Source: Catenuloplanes niger (GTDB taxonomy: Bacteria > Actinomycetota > Actinomycetes > Mycobacteriales > Micromonosporaceae). Taken from it: 64,000 bases of DNA. Of the stretch, positions 32,630-43,508 are shown one piece after another. The stretch spans positions 4,535,001 to 4,599,000 of the forward strand of contig NZ_JAVDYC010000001.1 in NCBI RefSeq assembly GCF_031458255.1, given 5' to 3'. Below the pieces are notes generated by a model that saw nothing but the letters and a program-made list of their open reading frames with translations, searched no databases and was not told the DNA's origin. Within the stretch, counting starts at the first letter, position 1, and the number at the start of each line of letters is the position of its first letter. Position numbers and translations under genes: made by a program.

Positions 32630-35600
32630 CGTGTCCGGTGTGTGGGACGGTGGCGGTCCCGAACGCGCGGTTCTGCCACAACTGTGGCGCGGCGCTGCCC
32701 GCCGTCGCCGATACCGCCGCCGCGCTCCCGGCGGCCGAGCGCCGCGTCGTGACCGTGCTCTTCGGTGACCTCTCCGACTTCACCTCCTGGTCGGAGGAGG
32801 TCGATCCGGAGCGCGTCGGCGCGGTGACCGACCGGGTGATGGCCGCGCTGGCCGGCGCCGTGAAGACGTTCGGCGGGCACGTCGACAAGCTCACCGGCGA
32901 CGGCATCATGGCGGTCTTCGGCGCACCGGTGGCCCACGAGGACGACGCGGAGCGCGCGGTCCGGGCCGCGCTCTCCATGCAGCGCGCGGTCCGCCGGGTG
33001 CTGGACGACGAACGCGGCGGCGGCGCCCCGCTCGGCCTGCGCGTCGGGCTGAACACCGGCGAGGTGGTCGCCGGCATCCAGGCGTCCCTCGAGTACACGG
33101 TCATCGGCGACACCGTGAACACCGCGGCCCGGCTCGCGGACGCGTCCGCGATCGGCGCGGTCTACGCGGGCGAGACGACCATGAACGCGACCCGGCACCT
33201 GGCGTCCTGGCGGCAGCTGCGCCCGCTCAAGCTGAAGGGCAAACGGCAGCCGGTTCCCGCGTTCGAGCTGCTCGGCCTGCGGGACGCGCCCGGCACCCGG
33301 TCCGGTCTCGGCGACGAGGCACCGTTCGTGGGCCGCGAGGCGGAGCTTGGCCGGGTCGCCAGCCGGCTCGCCGAGGTGATCGACCGCAACGAGCCCGGCG
33401 TGCTGATCATGACGGCCGAGGCCGGGCTCGGGAAGACCCGGTTCGGCGCGGAGGCGGAACGGCTGGCCGCCGCGTTCGAGGGCACCGGCGGCGCGACCGT
33501 GCTCGCGGTCAAGTGCGCCGCGTTCGGCGAACGCCGCCGGCTGGCCCCGCTGGCCGACCTGGTCCGGTCCGCGATCGGCCTGCCGCACGAGCCGTTCACG
33601 GCCGCCACCCGGGCCGCGGTCGAGGAACGGGTCCGCCGGGTCGCCGCCCGCCTGGCGAGGACGTCGCCGGACACGCCGGTGTCGGTGGACGCGCTGATGA
33701 CGCTGCTCGGCTACGGCGACACACAGTCCGCGACCGGCGCACCGGACTGGTCGTCGCAGGACATCCCGGCGCCGCCGGACGCGGAGGTGCTCCCGGCCGC
33801 CGTGTCCGTGCTGCTCAGCGCGCTCGCCGCGGAGGCGCCGCTGTTCGTGGTGGTGGACGACCTGCACGACGCCACGCCGGAGACGATAGAGGCGCTCGGC
33901 GTCACGCTCGGCCGGCTCGCCGGTCCGGTGCTGGTGCTGCTGCTCGGCCGGCCGGAGCTGGTCCGGACCGCCGGCATCATGACCCGGATGTCCGAGGCCG
34001 AGGTCTACTCGCTGCCGCCGCTGCGCGGTGCCGACGCGTCCCGGCTGCTGACCTCCTATCTGGAGGGCGGGAAGCTGCCGCCGGAGGACACCGACCGGCT
34101 GCTCGCCACCGCACAGGGCAACCCGTTCTACCTGGCCGAGCTGGTCACGCTGCTGATGGAACGCGGCGCGCTGAAGGCGGCGGGCGGTGCGAACCCGGCC
34201 GGCAGGTGGCGGCTCTCGGCCGGCTCGCTCGACCGGCAGCTGCTCTCCCGCGACCTCGCGGCCGTGCTGGCCGCGCGCATCGACGCGCTGCCCGCGGACG
34301 CGCGCGCGGTGCTGCGCGACGCCGCGGTGATCGGCGACCAGGTCGCCACGGCCACGCTGCACGCGCTGTGCGGGCGGCACCCGGGCGACTTCGAACGGGC
34401 CGTGGAGGAGCTGCTGCAGCGGCGCATGCTCACCCGTACCCGCGGCGGTTTCGCGTTCAGCACGCCGCTGATGCGGGAGGCGGCGTACGCCGGGATCGGC
34501 AAGGCCGACCTGGCCGAGCGGCACTCGTTCCTGGCCCGCTGGGCCGCGTCCGAGGAGGACGAGGTGGAACCGCTGCTGTCCAGCGGGTTCGCCGGCCCGA
34601 GCGGCATGACCGAGGACGCGCGGGACCTGTTCGTCGCGCACCACGTGGAGTCCGCGCTGCGCCTGGCGGACGCGGTCGGCCTGCGCACCGACTCGGACGT
34701 GCGCGACGTGGTGCCGCTCGGGGTGGCCGCGCTCAGCCGGGCCACCCGCCGCGCGCACGCGATGGGCGAGCCCGGCCTCGCGGTCGACTACGCGGAGCGG
34801 GCCACCGCGCTCGCCGACGACGCGCTCTCCGAGATCGACCAGCTCGTGCACGCGAACGCGCTGATGCAGAACGGCCGGATCACCGAGGCGCTGGACCTGG
34901 CCGAGAAGCTCAGCGCGAACGCGGGCGACGACGGGGCCTGCCGGTCCGGCGCGCTGCTGATCGCCGGCCAGGCGCACCGGCTGCTCGGCGACGGTCAGCG
35001 CGCGGCCGAAGCCTGGCAGGAGGCGCTGGCCGTGGCCACGGACGCGGGCCTGCCGGCCGAGCGCGCGGAGGCGATGCGCCGGCTCGGCATGAACGACTTC
35101 TTCACCGGCCGGCTCAGCCAGGCCAGCAGCCGGTTCGCGGCCGCGTTCCAGGTCACCAAGACCGCGGGTGACCGGCACGGGCAGGCCTGGTCGCTGCAGG
35201 ACCTCGCCTGGGTGACCACCGCGCGCGGCGACTTCGCCGGCAGCGAGGCGGTGCTGGACCGGGCCACGAAGCTGTTCGCGGAGCTCGGCGACCCGGTCGG
35301 GCACGCCTGGGTGCGCGGCACCACCGCGTTCTCCCGGCTGCTCGCCGGCCAGCTCGGCGAGGCACGGCGGCTGGCCGGCTCGTTCCTGCCGTTCGGCGAG
35401 CGGCTCGGCGAGGCCTGGGCGGTCGGCACGCTGCGCGCCGTGGACGCGTTCGCGGCGGCGGAACTGGGCGACCTGGTCGACGCGGACCACCAGGCGCGGG
35501 TGGCGTACCGGGACTTCAGTGAGATCTCCGACGACTGGGGGCGCGGGCTCGCGCTCTCCGTGCGCGGCGCGGTCGCGCGCGGCCTCGGGCAGTGGGAGCA

Positions 35601-36213
35601 CGCGCACGACCTGCTCACCGACGCGCTCGGCTACAGCCAGCGCACCACGCACCCGCTGCTGCTCGGCATCGCGGGCACCATGCGCGGGTTCGTCCGGCTG
35701 CGGCTCGGCGACGTGCCGGGCGCGGAGGCGGACGCGCGGTCCGTGCTGACCGCGGTCGAGCCGCACAACCCGCTGGCACCGGCGCAGGTCGGCCCGCGGG
35801 TGCTGCTGGCCGCGGTGCGGCTCACCGCCGGCGACGCGCTGACCGCGGTGGGGCTGCTGGCGCCGATCGCGGCGAGCCGGGCGCCGTCGCTGCTCTTCTC
35901 CCGCCGGGACGCGGTCGCGACGTACGCGCAGGCGCTGCTGGCCGAGCGGCAGTCGATGCAGGCGCTGGACTGGGCGCGGCGGGCGGTGGCGATGCCGGCC
36001 GAGGACGTGCGCAGTGGCGTGCGCGCGCACCGGGTGCTGGCGGCCGCGCTGCTGGCCAACGACGCGCCGGAGGAGGCGTGCGAGGCCGCGGCCGAGGCGG
36101 TGCGGCTGGCGTACGCGAGCGAGCAGGTCAGTGAGCGGGCCGAGGCGGACGCGATGTTCGATCGACTCAGGCCTTTGGAGGATGACCTCACTCTGGAGCA
36201 GCCGCTAGCATGA
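32626..36213 (+). CDS. Zinc-ribbon, class III nucleotide cyclase, AAA ATPase and TPR signalling protein
   Basis: 1195 residues from GTG. Order: zinc ribbon CPVC...CHNC (residues 2-20); class III cyclase catalytic domain about 35-215 with metal aspartates in LFGDLSDFTSW (Asp48 region) and LTGDGIMAVFG, and VIGDTVNTAARL (transition-state Asn/Arg); ATPase with Walker A AEAGLGKTR near 264 and Walker B VVVDDLHDA; then roughly 500 residues of TPR-like helical repeats. This resembles the LuxR/MalT-like ATPase scaffold but with a cyclase in place of a DNA-binding tail. It would make cAMP (or cGMP) in the cytoplasm. A crp gene lies about 8 kb downstream. GTGA overlap with the MBL gene. Confidence 0.88.
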   Translation: MTCPVCGTVAVPNARFCHNCGAALPAVADTAAALPAAERRVVTVLFGDLSDFTSWSEEVDPERVGAVTDRVMAALAGAVKTFGGHVDKLTGDGIMAVFGAPVAHEDDAERAVRAALSMQRAVRRVLDDERGGGAPLGLRVGLNTGEVVAGIQASLEYTVIGDTVNTAARLADASAIGAVYAGETTMNATRHLASWRQLRPLKLKGKRQPVPAFELLGLRDAPGTRSGLGDEAPFVGREAELGRVASRLAEVIDRNEPGVLIMTAEAGLGKTRFGAEAERLAAAFEGTGGATVLAVKCAAFGERRRLAPLADLVRSAIGLPHEPFTAATRAAVEERVRRVAARLARTSPDTPVSVDALMTLLGYGDTQSATGAPDWSSQDIPAPPDAEVLPAAVSVLLSALAAEAPLFVVVDDLHDATPETIEALGVTLGRLAGPVLVLLLGRPELVRTAGIMTRMSEAEVYSLPPLRGADASRLLTSYLEGGKLPPEDTDRLLATAQGNPFYLAELVTLLMERGALKAAGGANPAGRWRLSAGSLDRQLLSRDLAAVLAARIDALPADARAVLRDAAVIGDQVATATLHALCGRHPGDFERAVEELLQRRMLTRTRGGFAFSTPLMREAAYAGIGKADLAERHSFLARWAASEEDEVEPLLSSGFAGPSGMTEDARDLFVAHHVESALRLADAVGLRTDSDVRDVVPLGVAALSRATRRAHAMGEPGLAVDYAERATALADDALSEIDQLVHANALMQNGRITEALDLAEKLSANAGDDGACRSGALLIAGQAHRLLGDGQRAAEAWQEALAVATDAGLPAERAEAMRRLGMNDFFTGRLSQASSRFAAAFQVTKTAGDRHGQAWSLQDLAWVTTARGDFAGSEAVLDRATKLFAELGDPVGHAWVRGTTAFSRLLAGQLGEARRLAGSFLPFGERLGEAWAVGTLRAVDAFAAAELGDLVDADHQARVAYRDFSEISDDWGRGLALSVRGAVARGLGQWEHAHDLLTDALGYSQRTTHPLLLGIAGTMRGFVRLRLGDVPGAEADARSVLTAVEPHNPLAPAQVGPRVLLAAVRLTAGDALTAVGLLAPIAASRAPSLLFSRRDAVATYAQALLAERQSMQALDWARRAVAMPAEDVRSGVRAHRVLAAALLANDAPEEACEAAAEAVRLAYASEQVSERAEADAMFDRLRPLEDDLTLEQPLA

Positions 36214-36242
36214 TCCGGCCATAGACCTTTGTGGAGGATCAG

Positions 36243-36665
36243 ATGAGGCTGCCCAGGTCCATAGCCGGATGGACGATGGCCGTCTTCGGCCTCCTGGCGA
36301 TCGTGATGGGCGCGACCGGGCTGATCCGGCCGGAGGCGATGCTGAGCAGCCTCGGATTCGAGGTCGTCCCGGCCGCGGACCGGGCCGCCGGCGACTACAC
36401 GCGCGTGTTCATCATCGCGTCGTCGATGGCCAGCTTCAACATGGGCGTCTACTACCTCGTCTCGGTCTGGACCGAGTGGCGGGCGTTCTACCTCTTCACC
36501 GTCGTGTTCCGGTTGGTGACCTGCACGGTGTTCACGACGCTGGTGCTCACCGGCGAGGCACCCGACCGGTTCCTCGGCGTCGCGGCCTGGGAGGGCGTCG
36601 GCGCGCTCGCGACCGGCATCGGCCTGTGGGCCGACCGGCGGCATCGCGTATTTTCTAATCCGTGA
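36243..36665 (+). CDS. Small four-helix membrane protein of unknown function
   Basis: 140 residues with four hydrophobic segments (MAVFGLLAIVMGATGLI, FIIASSMASFNMGVYYLV, FYLFTVVFRLVTCTVFTTLVL, WEGVGALATGIGLWA). No family recognised with confidence. GGAGGATC precedes the ATG. It lies 29 bases after the cyclase stop and overlaps the kinase start in a GTGA, so cyclase, membrane protein and kinase look like one transcription unit. A role as a membrane partner of either signalling protein is possible. Confidence 0.75.
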   Translation: MRLPRSIAGWTMAVFGLLAIVMGATGLIRPEAMLSSLGFEVVPAADRAAGDYTRVFIIASSMASFNMGVYYLVSVWTEWRAFYLFTVVFRLVTCTVFTTLVLTGEAPDRFLGVAAWEGVGALATGIGLWADRRHRVFSNP

Positions 36666-37702
36666 CCGGCGACTCGGATCGGCCACCGCCGCCCGCGACC
36701 GGGTCCGGCGGCAATGAACACGTGCCTGTTGTGCCCGGAATGACGGATCTGCGGAAGTTTGCCCGTGGTGGGTACGCCACGATCTACCGGGCCACCCAGA
36801 TCTCCGTCGACCGCGAGGTCGCGATCAAGGTGGAGAACCGCGCGCTCGGCGACGACCGCGACCGCGCCCGCTTCCTCCGCGAGGCCCGCGCCGCCAGCCG
36901 CATGTCCTCCCACCCGCACGTCGTCGACCTGTTCGACGTCGGGGTGACGGCGGACGGCCACCCATACCTGATCATGGAGCTGTGCGACGGGTCGTACGCC
37001 AACCGCGGGCCGCTGCCGGCCGGTCAGGTGCGGTCGGTCGGCATCAAGATCGCTGACGCGCTCGCCGACGCCCACGCCGAGCAGGTGCTGCACCGCGACG
37101 TGAAACCGGCCAACATCCTGTACTCCAAGTTCAACGAGGCCGTCCTGGCCGACTTCGGCCTGGCCGTGCTGGCCGAGATGCGCGACCCGAACGTGACGCT
37201 CGAGGTGCTCACGCCGGCGTACGCGCCGCCGGAGATGTTCCGGGCGTCCCGGCCGTCGGCCGCGGTGGACGTGTACGCGCTGTGCGCCACGCTCTACGCG
37301 ATGCTGCGGGGGAAGCCGCCGCGCTGGGACAACGACCGCAACCCCAGCCTGCTCACCATCATGGACATGTTCAACCAGCCCATCCCGGACCTGCCGAACG
37401 TGCCGGGCGAGCTGACCGCGGTGCTGCGGCGGGGCATGGCGAACGAGCCCGGGTCGCGGCCGAGCGCGGAGCAGCTGCGCGACATGCTCTACGAGGTGCG
37501 GCTGCCGTCCGGCGGCGCCAACCCGTACCCGAACCCACGCCCGGAGACCCACCACGCCCCCCAGAACCGGCCACCGCGCCAACCGGGCCGGGTCTACCAC
37601 GGCGACACGTACACCCCACCCCGCCCGCCACACGGCGACCCGCACCCCACGGTCCCCAACCCGGGCTTCCGCAGCTGGTTCCGCCGCCTGATGGGTTCCT
37701 GA
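36662..37702 (+). CDS. Serine/threonine protein kinase without a sensor domain
   Basis: 346 residues from GTG. The Hanks-type kinase spans about 28-280: glycine loop FARGGYATIYRA, VAIK lysine near 56, HRDVKPANI, DFG, and TPAYAPPE in the activation segment. The C-terminal tail (about 285-346) is rich in Pro, His and Arg with no membrane helix and no PASTA repeats, unlike PknB, so the kinase is probably soluble. Coupled by a 4-bp overlap to the small membrane protein upstream, which may localise it. Targets unknown. Confidence 0.9.
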   Translation: MTGDSDRPPPPATGSGGNEHVPVVPGMTDLRKFARGGYATIYRATQISVDREVAIKVENRALGDDRDRARFLREARAASRMSSHPHVVDLFDVGVTADGHPYLIMELCDGSYANRGPLPAGQVRSVGIKIADALADAHAEQVLHRDVKPANILYSKFNEAVLADFGLAVLAEMRDPNVTLEVLTPAYAPPEMFRASRPSAAVDVYALCATLYAMLRGKPPRWDNDRNPSLLTIMDMFNQPIPDLPNVPGELTAVLRRGMANEPGSRPSAEQLRDMLYEVRLPSGGANPYPNPRPETHHAPQNRPPRQPGRVYHGDTYTPPRPPHGDPHPTVPNPGFRSWFRRLMGS

Positions 37703-37848
37703 ACCCCTTCCGCGGGCGACCCGCGCGAGCGACCCCGGCCGCGTCCCGGACGCCGGAGCGGACCGGCCCGGTCGTCCCGATGCCTCGACACATCAGGTCG
37801 GTGCGGGCCGGACGGTGATCATCTCGGCCGGTCACGACCCGGGCGGGT

Positions 37849-38262
37849 TCATCGACGGCACAGGCAGACCGTGACGGTCAGGCCGGCCAACCCACCGGGC
37901 CCGGCGAGCGACAACAGAAGGCCGAGCTGGGTAGGCAGTTGAACGGCCAGGTGGTTGATCAGGACGGCCACCAGGAGTACGGCAGCCACGAAGAGCGCAA
38001 GCAGTACTCCTACGGAGGCCAGGAAGCCCAGCAGGATCACGATCGACCGGTGAGCGTGTGAGGCGCTCTGCTCGGCGAAGCTCCACCGTCGTTCCAGAAA
38101 GGCGACCACGTCGGCGCTGACGTGGCGCTGGTTCCATGCGTGCGGTTCGAGGGCCTCGATGGTTGCCGAGGCCGCTGCCTCCGTCCCCGCCGCGGCCTCG
38201 TCGTGCGGCTCTCCGACATCGTCGTCCCGGCCCGGCCGGGCCGGGTGATCGCCAGCGTTCAT
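37849..38262 (-). CDS. Two-helix membrane protein of unknown function
   Basis: 137 residues. An acidic N-terminus (about 1-45) precedes an amphipathic helical part (VSADVVAFLERRWSFAEQ) and two membrane segments (IVILLGFLASVGVLLALFVAAVL, and LLLSLAGPGGLAGLTVTVCL at the end). No family recognised. GGGGGGA lies before the ATG. It is divergent from the XRE regulator and shares an AT-richer intergenic region with it. Confidence 0.65.
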   Translation of the reverse strand: MNAGDHPARPGRDDDVGEPHDEAAAGTEAAASATIEALEPHAWNQRHVSADVVAFLERRWSFAEQSASHAHRSIVILLGFLASVGVLLALFVAAVLLVAVLINHLAVQLPTQLGLLLSLAGPGGLAGLTVTVCLCRR

Positions 38263-38350
38263 GGTCCCCCCAAGTCCTGCGAGTCGCCCTGACCACCGGA
38301 CCGCATCGATCTTCGGGCCGTTATCGTGGCTTGCCTCGCGAGCGACACCT

Positions 38351-38391
38351 CACGTGTAAAACCCACGGTCGCAAGTGAAACTCGCACGTGC
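38351..38391. promoter_or_regulatory. Paired CACGTG boxes between divergent genes
   Basis: CACGTG occurs at 38351-38356 and again inside the palindrome GCACGTGC at 38384-38391, 34 bases apart centre to centre. Similar bases lie between them (CGCAAGTG). This could be the operator of the downstream XRE regulator; unproven. Confidence 0.4.
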
Positions 38392-38446
38392 AACTATGTG
38401 CATCCGCCGATCTATGCGGTAATTTCGCAGGCGAGGTGGTGTTCTG

Positions 38447-39361
38447 GTGGCAGCCAGAGAGCGGGGTCGCATTCTGCGAGGCGGCAATCCGCTGGCGCAG
38501 CGGCGGGTGCTCGGCGAGGAGTTGCGCCGGCTGCGGCAGCGGTCGAATCTCACGGCCGATCAAGCGGGTTCCATGATCGACCGATCCGGCTCGTGGATAA
38601 GTCGCCTTGAACTGGGTTTGATCGGCCTCCGGCCTCGCGATCTAAAAGACCTTCTCGAAATTTACGGAGTTCGTGAGGCGAGCGTAAGAAATGAACTCGA
38701 GGCGCTGGCGGTGGCGGGTCGCAGACGGGCTTGGTGGAGTTCTTACCGGGACGTGCTCAGCGAGTTCTACACCACGCTGATCGGCCTGGAGGACGAGGCG
38801 GCGGAGATATACGAGTTCCAGGACCGAGTCATTCCGGGCCTTGTGCAGACCGAAAGTTACATGCGCACTCTGTACAGCCACTATGCCAATCTTGCGCCGC
38901 ATGTGTACCCGTCGGTGGATCGACTCATCGAGGTGCGTCTCGAGCGACAGAAGGTGTTGCATCGAGCTTCTTCGTCTCCCGCATTCGAGGTCGTGCTCGA
39001 CCAGGCGGTCCTCCATCGGGTGTTCGGCGACCGTGCGGTGCACCGTGAGCAACTCGAGGCACTTCTCGCCGCAGGTAATTCCGGTGTGGTCAGTATTCGC
39101 CTATTGGCGTTCGGTGACATTCGCGCTCCGGCATTCTACGAACCGTTTGTTCTGATAAGGTCCTCGAGCGGCCGTTTGACCGCCGTCGTCGAGTCAGGCT
39201 CCGGTCGAGGCTCCATCGTCGCAGGCGGTAGCGCGGGCATCTACGAGGATGCTTTTAAATCTCTATCGCGTGACGCGCGCGATGCGGAATCGTCGCTGCA
39301 GCTGCTCGAGGCGATTCTTCATTCGAACGGAGATTTCCATGAACAAGTCCGGCCTCACTGA
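38447..39361 (+). CDS. XRE-type regulator with DUF5753 domain
   Basis: 304 residues from GTG with GAGGTGGTG upstream. The helix-turn-helix is at about 20-75 (LGEELRRLRQRSNLTADQAGSMI, SWISRLELG). The DUF5753 sensor runs from about 110 (EAAEIYEFQDRVIPGLVQTESYMRTLY) to the end. Such regulators are usually paired with a DUF397 protein, as here. The pair belongs to the BldB/AbaA-type developmental and antibiotic loci of actinomycetes. Base composition is visibly less GC-rich than the flanks, suggesting acquisition or relaxed codon bias. The DUF397 start lies inside its last 23 bases. Confidence 0.9.
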   Translation: MAARERGRILRGGNPLAQRRVLGEELRRLRQRSNLTADQAGSMIDRSGSWISRLELGLIGLRPRDLKDLLEIYGVREASVRNELEALAVAGRRRAWWSSYRDVLSEFYTTLIGLEDEAAEIYEFQDRVIPGLVQTESYMRTLYSHYANLAPHVYPSVDRLIEVRLERQKVLHRASSSPAFEVVLDQAVLHRVFGDRAVHREQLEALLAAGNSGVVSIRLLAFGDIRAPAFYEPFVLIRSSSGRLTAVVESGSGRGSIVAGGSAGIYEDAFKSLSRDARDAESSLQLLEAILHSNGDFHEQVRPH

Positions 39362-39629
39362 GAATTGGCGCAAGAGTACGCACAGTCAGCACTCCGGTTG
39401 TGTGGAGGCGCGGACCGAGAGTGGATTTGTGCAGGTACGGGACAGCAAAATCCCGGACAGTCGGTTGCTGTCTTTCCACGACCGTTGCTGGACGGCATTC
39501 GTGGGTGCCGTGTGCGCCGGAACGATCTCTCATCTGCCGGTAATCGGATTGTTCGTCGCGGCATCTTTCGTCGCGCAACTCGGTTGGCCCGGTGCGGTCG
39601 TGGCCGGGACAACAGACATGATGCGCTAG
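39339..39629 (+). CDS. DUF397 protein with a hydrophobic C-terminal extension
   Basis: 96 residues. The DUF397 core covers about 9-55 (WRKSTHSQHSGCVEA, FVQVRDSKIPDSRLLSFHDRCWTAF). Typical members stop soon after this block at about 60-70 residues. Here another 30 or so residues follow, with a hydrophobic run (LPVIGLFVAASFVAQLGWPG) that could reach a membrane. Stop-codon loss is one explanation. Overlaps the XRE gene by 23 bases and so is co-translated with it. DUF397 proteins act together with their XRE partner, by a mechanism not well established. Confidence 0.8.
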   Translation: MNKSGLTENWRKSTHSQHSGCVEARTESGFVQVRDSKIPDSRLLSFHDRCWTAFVGAVCAGTISHLPVIGLFVAASFVAQLGWPGAVVAGTTDMMR

Positions 39630-39641
39630 ATCGCTGAAACG

Positions 39642-39695
39642 TCCGGCCCACTCGCTCGGCTGCGCATATGCGTGCCGCCGAGTGAGTGGACCGGA
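39642..39695. terminator. Long bidirectional hairpin
   Basis: CCACTCGCTCGGC pairs with GCCGAGTGAGTGG (12 of 13), extended outward by TCCGG/CCGGA after one mismatch. The 16-base loop itself contains GCATATGC. It lies between the DUF397 gene and the convergent carboxylase operon and can end both. Confidence 0.7.
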
Positions 39696-39750
39696 TATGC
39701 GCCCGGCGAGACGCGTCACGCCGCAAGCGGCGCGAGCCGGTGCGGGGTCC

Positions 39751-41769
<2,019 letters not shown>

Positions 41770-41776
41770 CAAGTCC

Positions 41777-43378
41777 TCACATCCGGAAAACGCCGAACCG
41801 GTCGGCGCCACCGACCGGGCCACTGTGGATCGCGGACAGACACAGCCCGAGTACGGTCCGGGTGTCCCGCGGGTCGATCACGCCGTCGTCGTGCAGCCGG
41901 CCGGAGACGAACAGCGCGGCGGTCTGCGCCTCGACCTGCCGTTCGACGTTCATCCGTAGGTTCCGGTCGAAGTCCTCCTCGTACCGCTGGCCCTTGACCT
42001 CGGCGGCCTGCCGGGCCAGCGCGGTGAGCACGCCGGTGAGCCGTTCCGGCGCGAGCGCGGCCGACCGGGCGTTGGGCCAGCTGAACAGGAAACGTGGGGC
42101 CATGGCACGGCCGGACATCGCGTACGCGGCCGGGCCGTGCGCGGCGCCCAGGTTCACGGCCAGGTGTGGCACGCCGGACGCGGCGACCGCGCCCATCAGC
42201 GCGGCCGCGTGCTTGACGATCCCGGCCTGCTCGAACTCGGCGCCGGTGACCAGGCCGGACGCGTTCTGCAGGAACAGCAGCGGCGTGCCGGACGCGTTCG
42301 CCAGCTGGATGAACTGCGTGGCCTTCTGCGCCTCCGCGGAGGCCAGCAGGCCACGCGCGCTGGCCAGCACGCCGACCGGGTAGCCGTGCACCTCGCCCCA
42401 GCCGGTGACGAGCGCGGTGCCGTAGCCGGGCTTGATCTCGTCGAAGTCGCTGGCGTCCAGGATCCGGGCCAGCACCTCACGCGGGTCGAACGGGGTGCGC
42501 TCGTCCGCGGACGGGATCGCCAGCAGGTCCTCGGCGTCGTACTTGGGTGGCGCGGGGAGCGCGGTGCGCGGCGACGGGCCGAGCTTGCGCCAGTTCAGCC
42601 GGCGCATGCACTGGCGGGCCAGGCGTACCGCGTCGCGCTCGTCCTCGGCCAGGAAGTCGGCCAGGCCGGAGCGGGTGGCGTGCATGGCGGCACCGCCGAG
42701 TGCCTCGCCGTCCGGGATCTCGCCGGTCGCCTCCTGCACCAGCCGCGGCCCGGCCACCGAGACCTTGGCCTGCCCACGGACCAGCACCGTGTAGTCGGAG
42801 AGGCCGGGCAGCCAGGCGGCCACGTCCACCGCGTCGCCGAAGACCACGCAGACCGTGGGAATCCGGCCGGCGGAGAGCCGGGCCAGGTCGCGCAGCACGA
42901 CACCGCCGGGCACGAACGCCTCGGTCTGGGCGGGCAGGTCCGCGCCGGCGGACTCGACCAGGCTGATCAACGGCAGCCGGTTGGCCAGCGCGATCTCGCC
43001 GGCCCGTTCGATCTTGCGGAGTGCGATCGGGTTCAGCACGCCGGCGCGCACGGTCGGGTCGTGCGCCACGATCACGCACTCGACGCCCTCGACCACGCCC
43101 AGACCGGTGACCACGCCGGCGCCGACCGGGTGGTCGGTGTGCCAGCCCGCGACCGGGGACAGCTCCAGGAACGGCGCGTCCTGGTCGAGCAGCAGGTCGA
43201 TGCGTTCGCGGGGCATCAGCCGGCCGCGCGCGTGGTGCCGGGTGACGTGCCGTTCGCCGCCGCCGGCGCGTGCCAGGTCCAGCGCGTTCGCCAGCACGCC
43301 GAGGCGCTCCAGCATCGCGTCCCGGTTCTCCTGGTACGTCGGGTTGCGCGGATCGATGGCGGTGTCGAGGACAGCCAT
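41777..43378 (-). CDS. Acyl-CoA carboxyltransferase beta-like subunit, degenerate active site
   Basis: 533 residues of the AccD/PccB/MccB carboxyltransferase type: HHARGRLMPRERIDLLLD, NPIALRKIERAGEIALANRLP, LSPVAGWHTDHPVGAG, FLQNASGLVTGAEFEQAGIV and SWPNARSAAL. The first oxyanion-hole block, usually ending TAGGAYVPAMSD, is FGDAVDVAAWLPGLSD here (near residue 185), so the glycine pair is gone. The second (GAGNYAM in MccB) is GPAAYAM. GAGGGG precedes the ATG. It is first gene of a two-gene operon with the equally unusual biotin-carboxylase-like protein, and probably retains the fold without standard transfer chemistry. Confidence 0.82.
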   Translation of the reverse strand: MAVLDTAIDPRNPTYQENRDAMLERLGVLANALDLARAGGGERHVTRHHARGRLMPRERIDLLLDQDAPFLELSPVAGWHTDHPVGAGVVTGLGVVEGVECVIVAHDPTVRAGVLNPIALRKIERAGEIALANRLPLISLVESAGADLPAQTEAFVPGGVVLRDLARLSAGRIPTVCVVFGDAVDVAAWLPGLSDYTVLVRGQAKVSVAGPRLVQEATGEIPDGEALGGAAMHATRSGLADFLAEDERDAVRLARQCMRRLNWRKLGPSPRTALPAPPKYDAEDLLAIPSADERTPFDPREVLARILDASDFDEIKPGYGTALVTGWGEVHGYPVGVLASARGLLASAEAQKATQFIQLANASGTPLLFLQNASGLVTGAEFEQAGIVKHAAALMGAVAASGVPHLAVNLGAAHGPAAYAMSGRAMAPRFLFSWPNARSAALAPERLTGVLTALARQAAEVKGQRYEEDFDRNLRMNVERQVEAQTAALFVSGRLHDDGVIDPRDTRTVLGLCLSAIHSGPVGGADRFGVFRM

Positions 43379-43457
43379 GTGCAACCCCTCTACGTCTGTG
43401 CGGCCCGGCCCTGTTGCCACACGTCGTAACGAGCGACCCGCAGGGGCGAAACGCGCC

Positions 43458-43487
43458 GAGCCCCGGCGGGTGATCCCGCCGGGGCTC
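43458..43487 (-). terminator. Terminator of the crp gene
   Basis: A perfect 13-bp stem (GAGCCCCGGCGGG and its complement) with a TGAT loop, 22 bases past the crp stop on the minus strand. It separates crp from the carboxylase-like operon that follows on the same strand. Confidence 0.8.
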
Positions 43488-43508
43488 GAAACGCTGAAGG
43501 GTCAGTCG

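Noticed and set aside
32569-36030. A very long minus-strand open frame
   Set aside because: It is the mirror of the cyclase/ATPase gene. Such antisense frames arise from GC bias at third positions and its residues are Arg/Gly/Pro/His-rich without domains.
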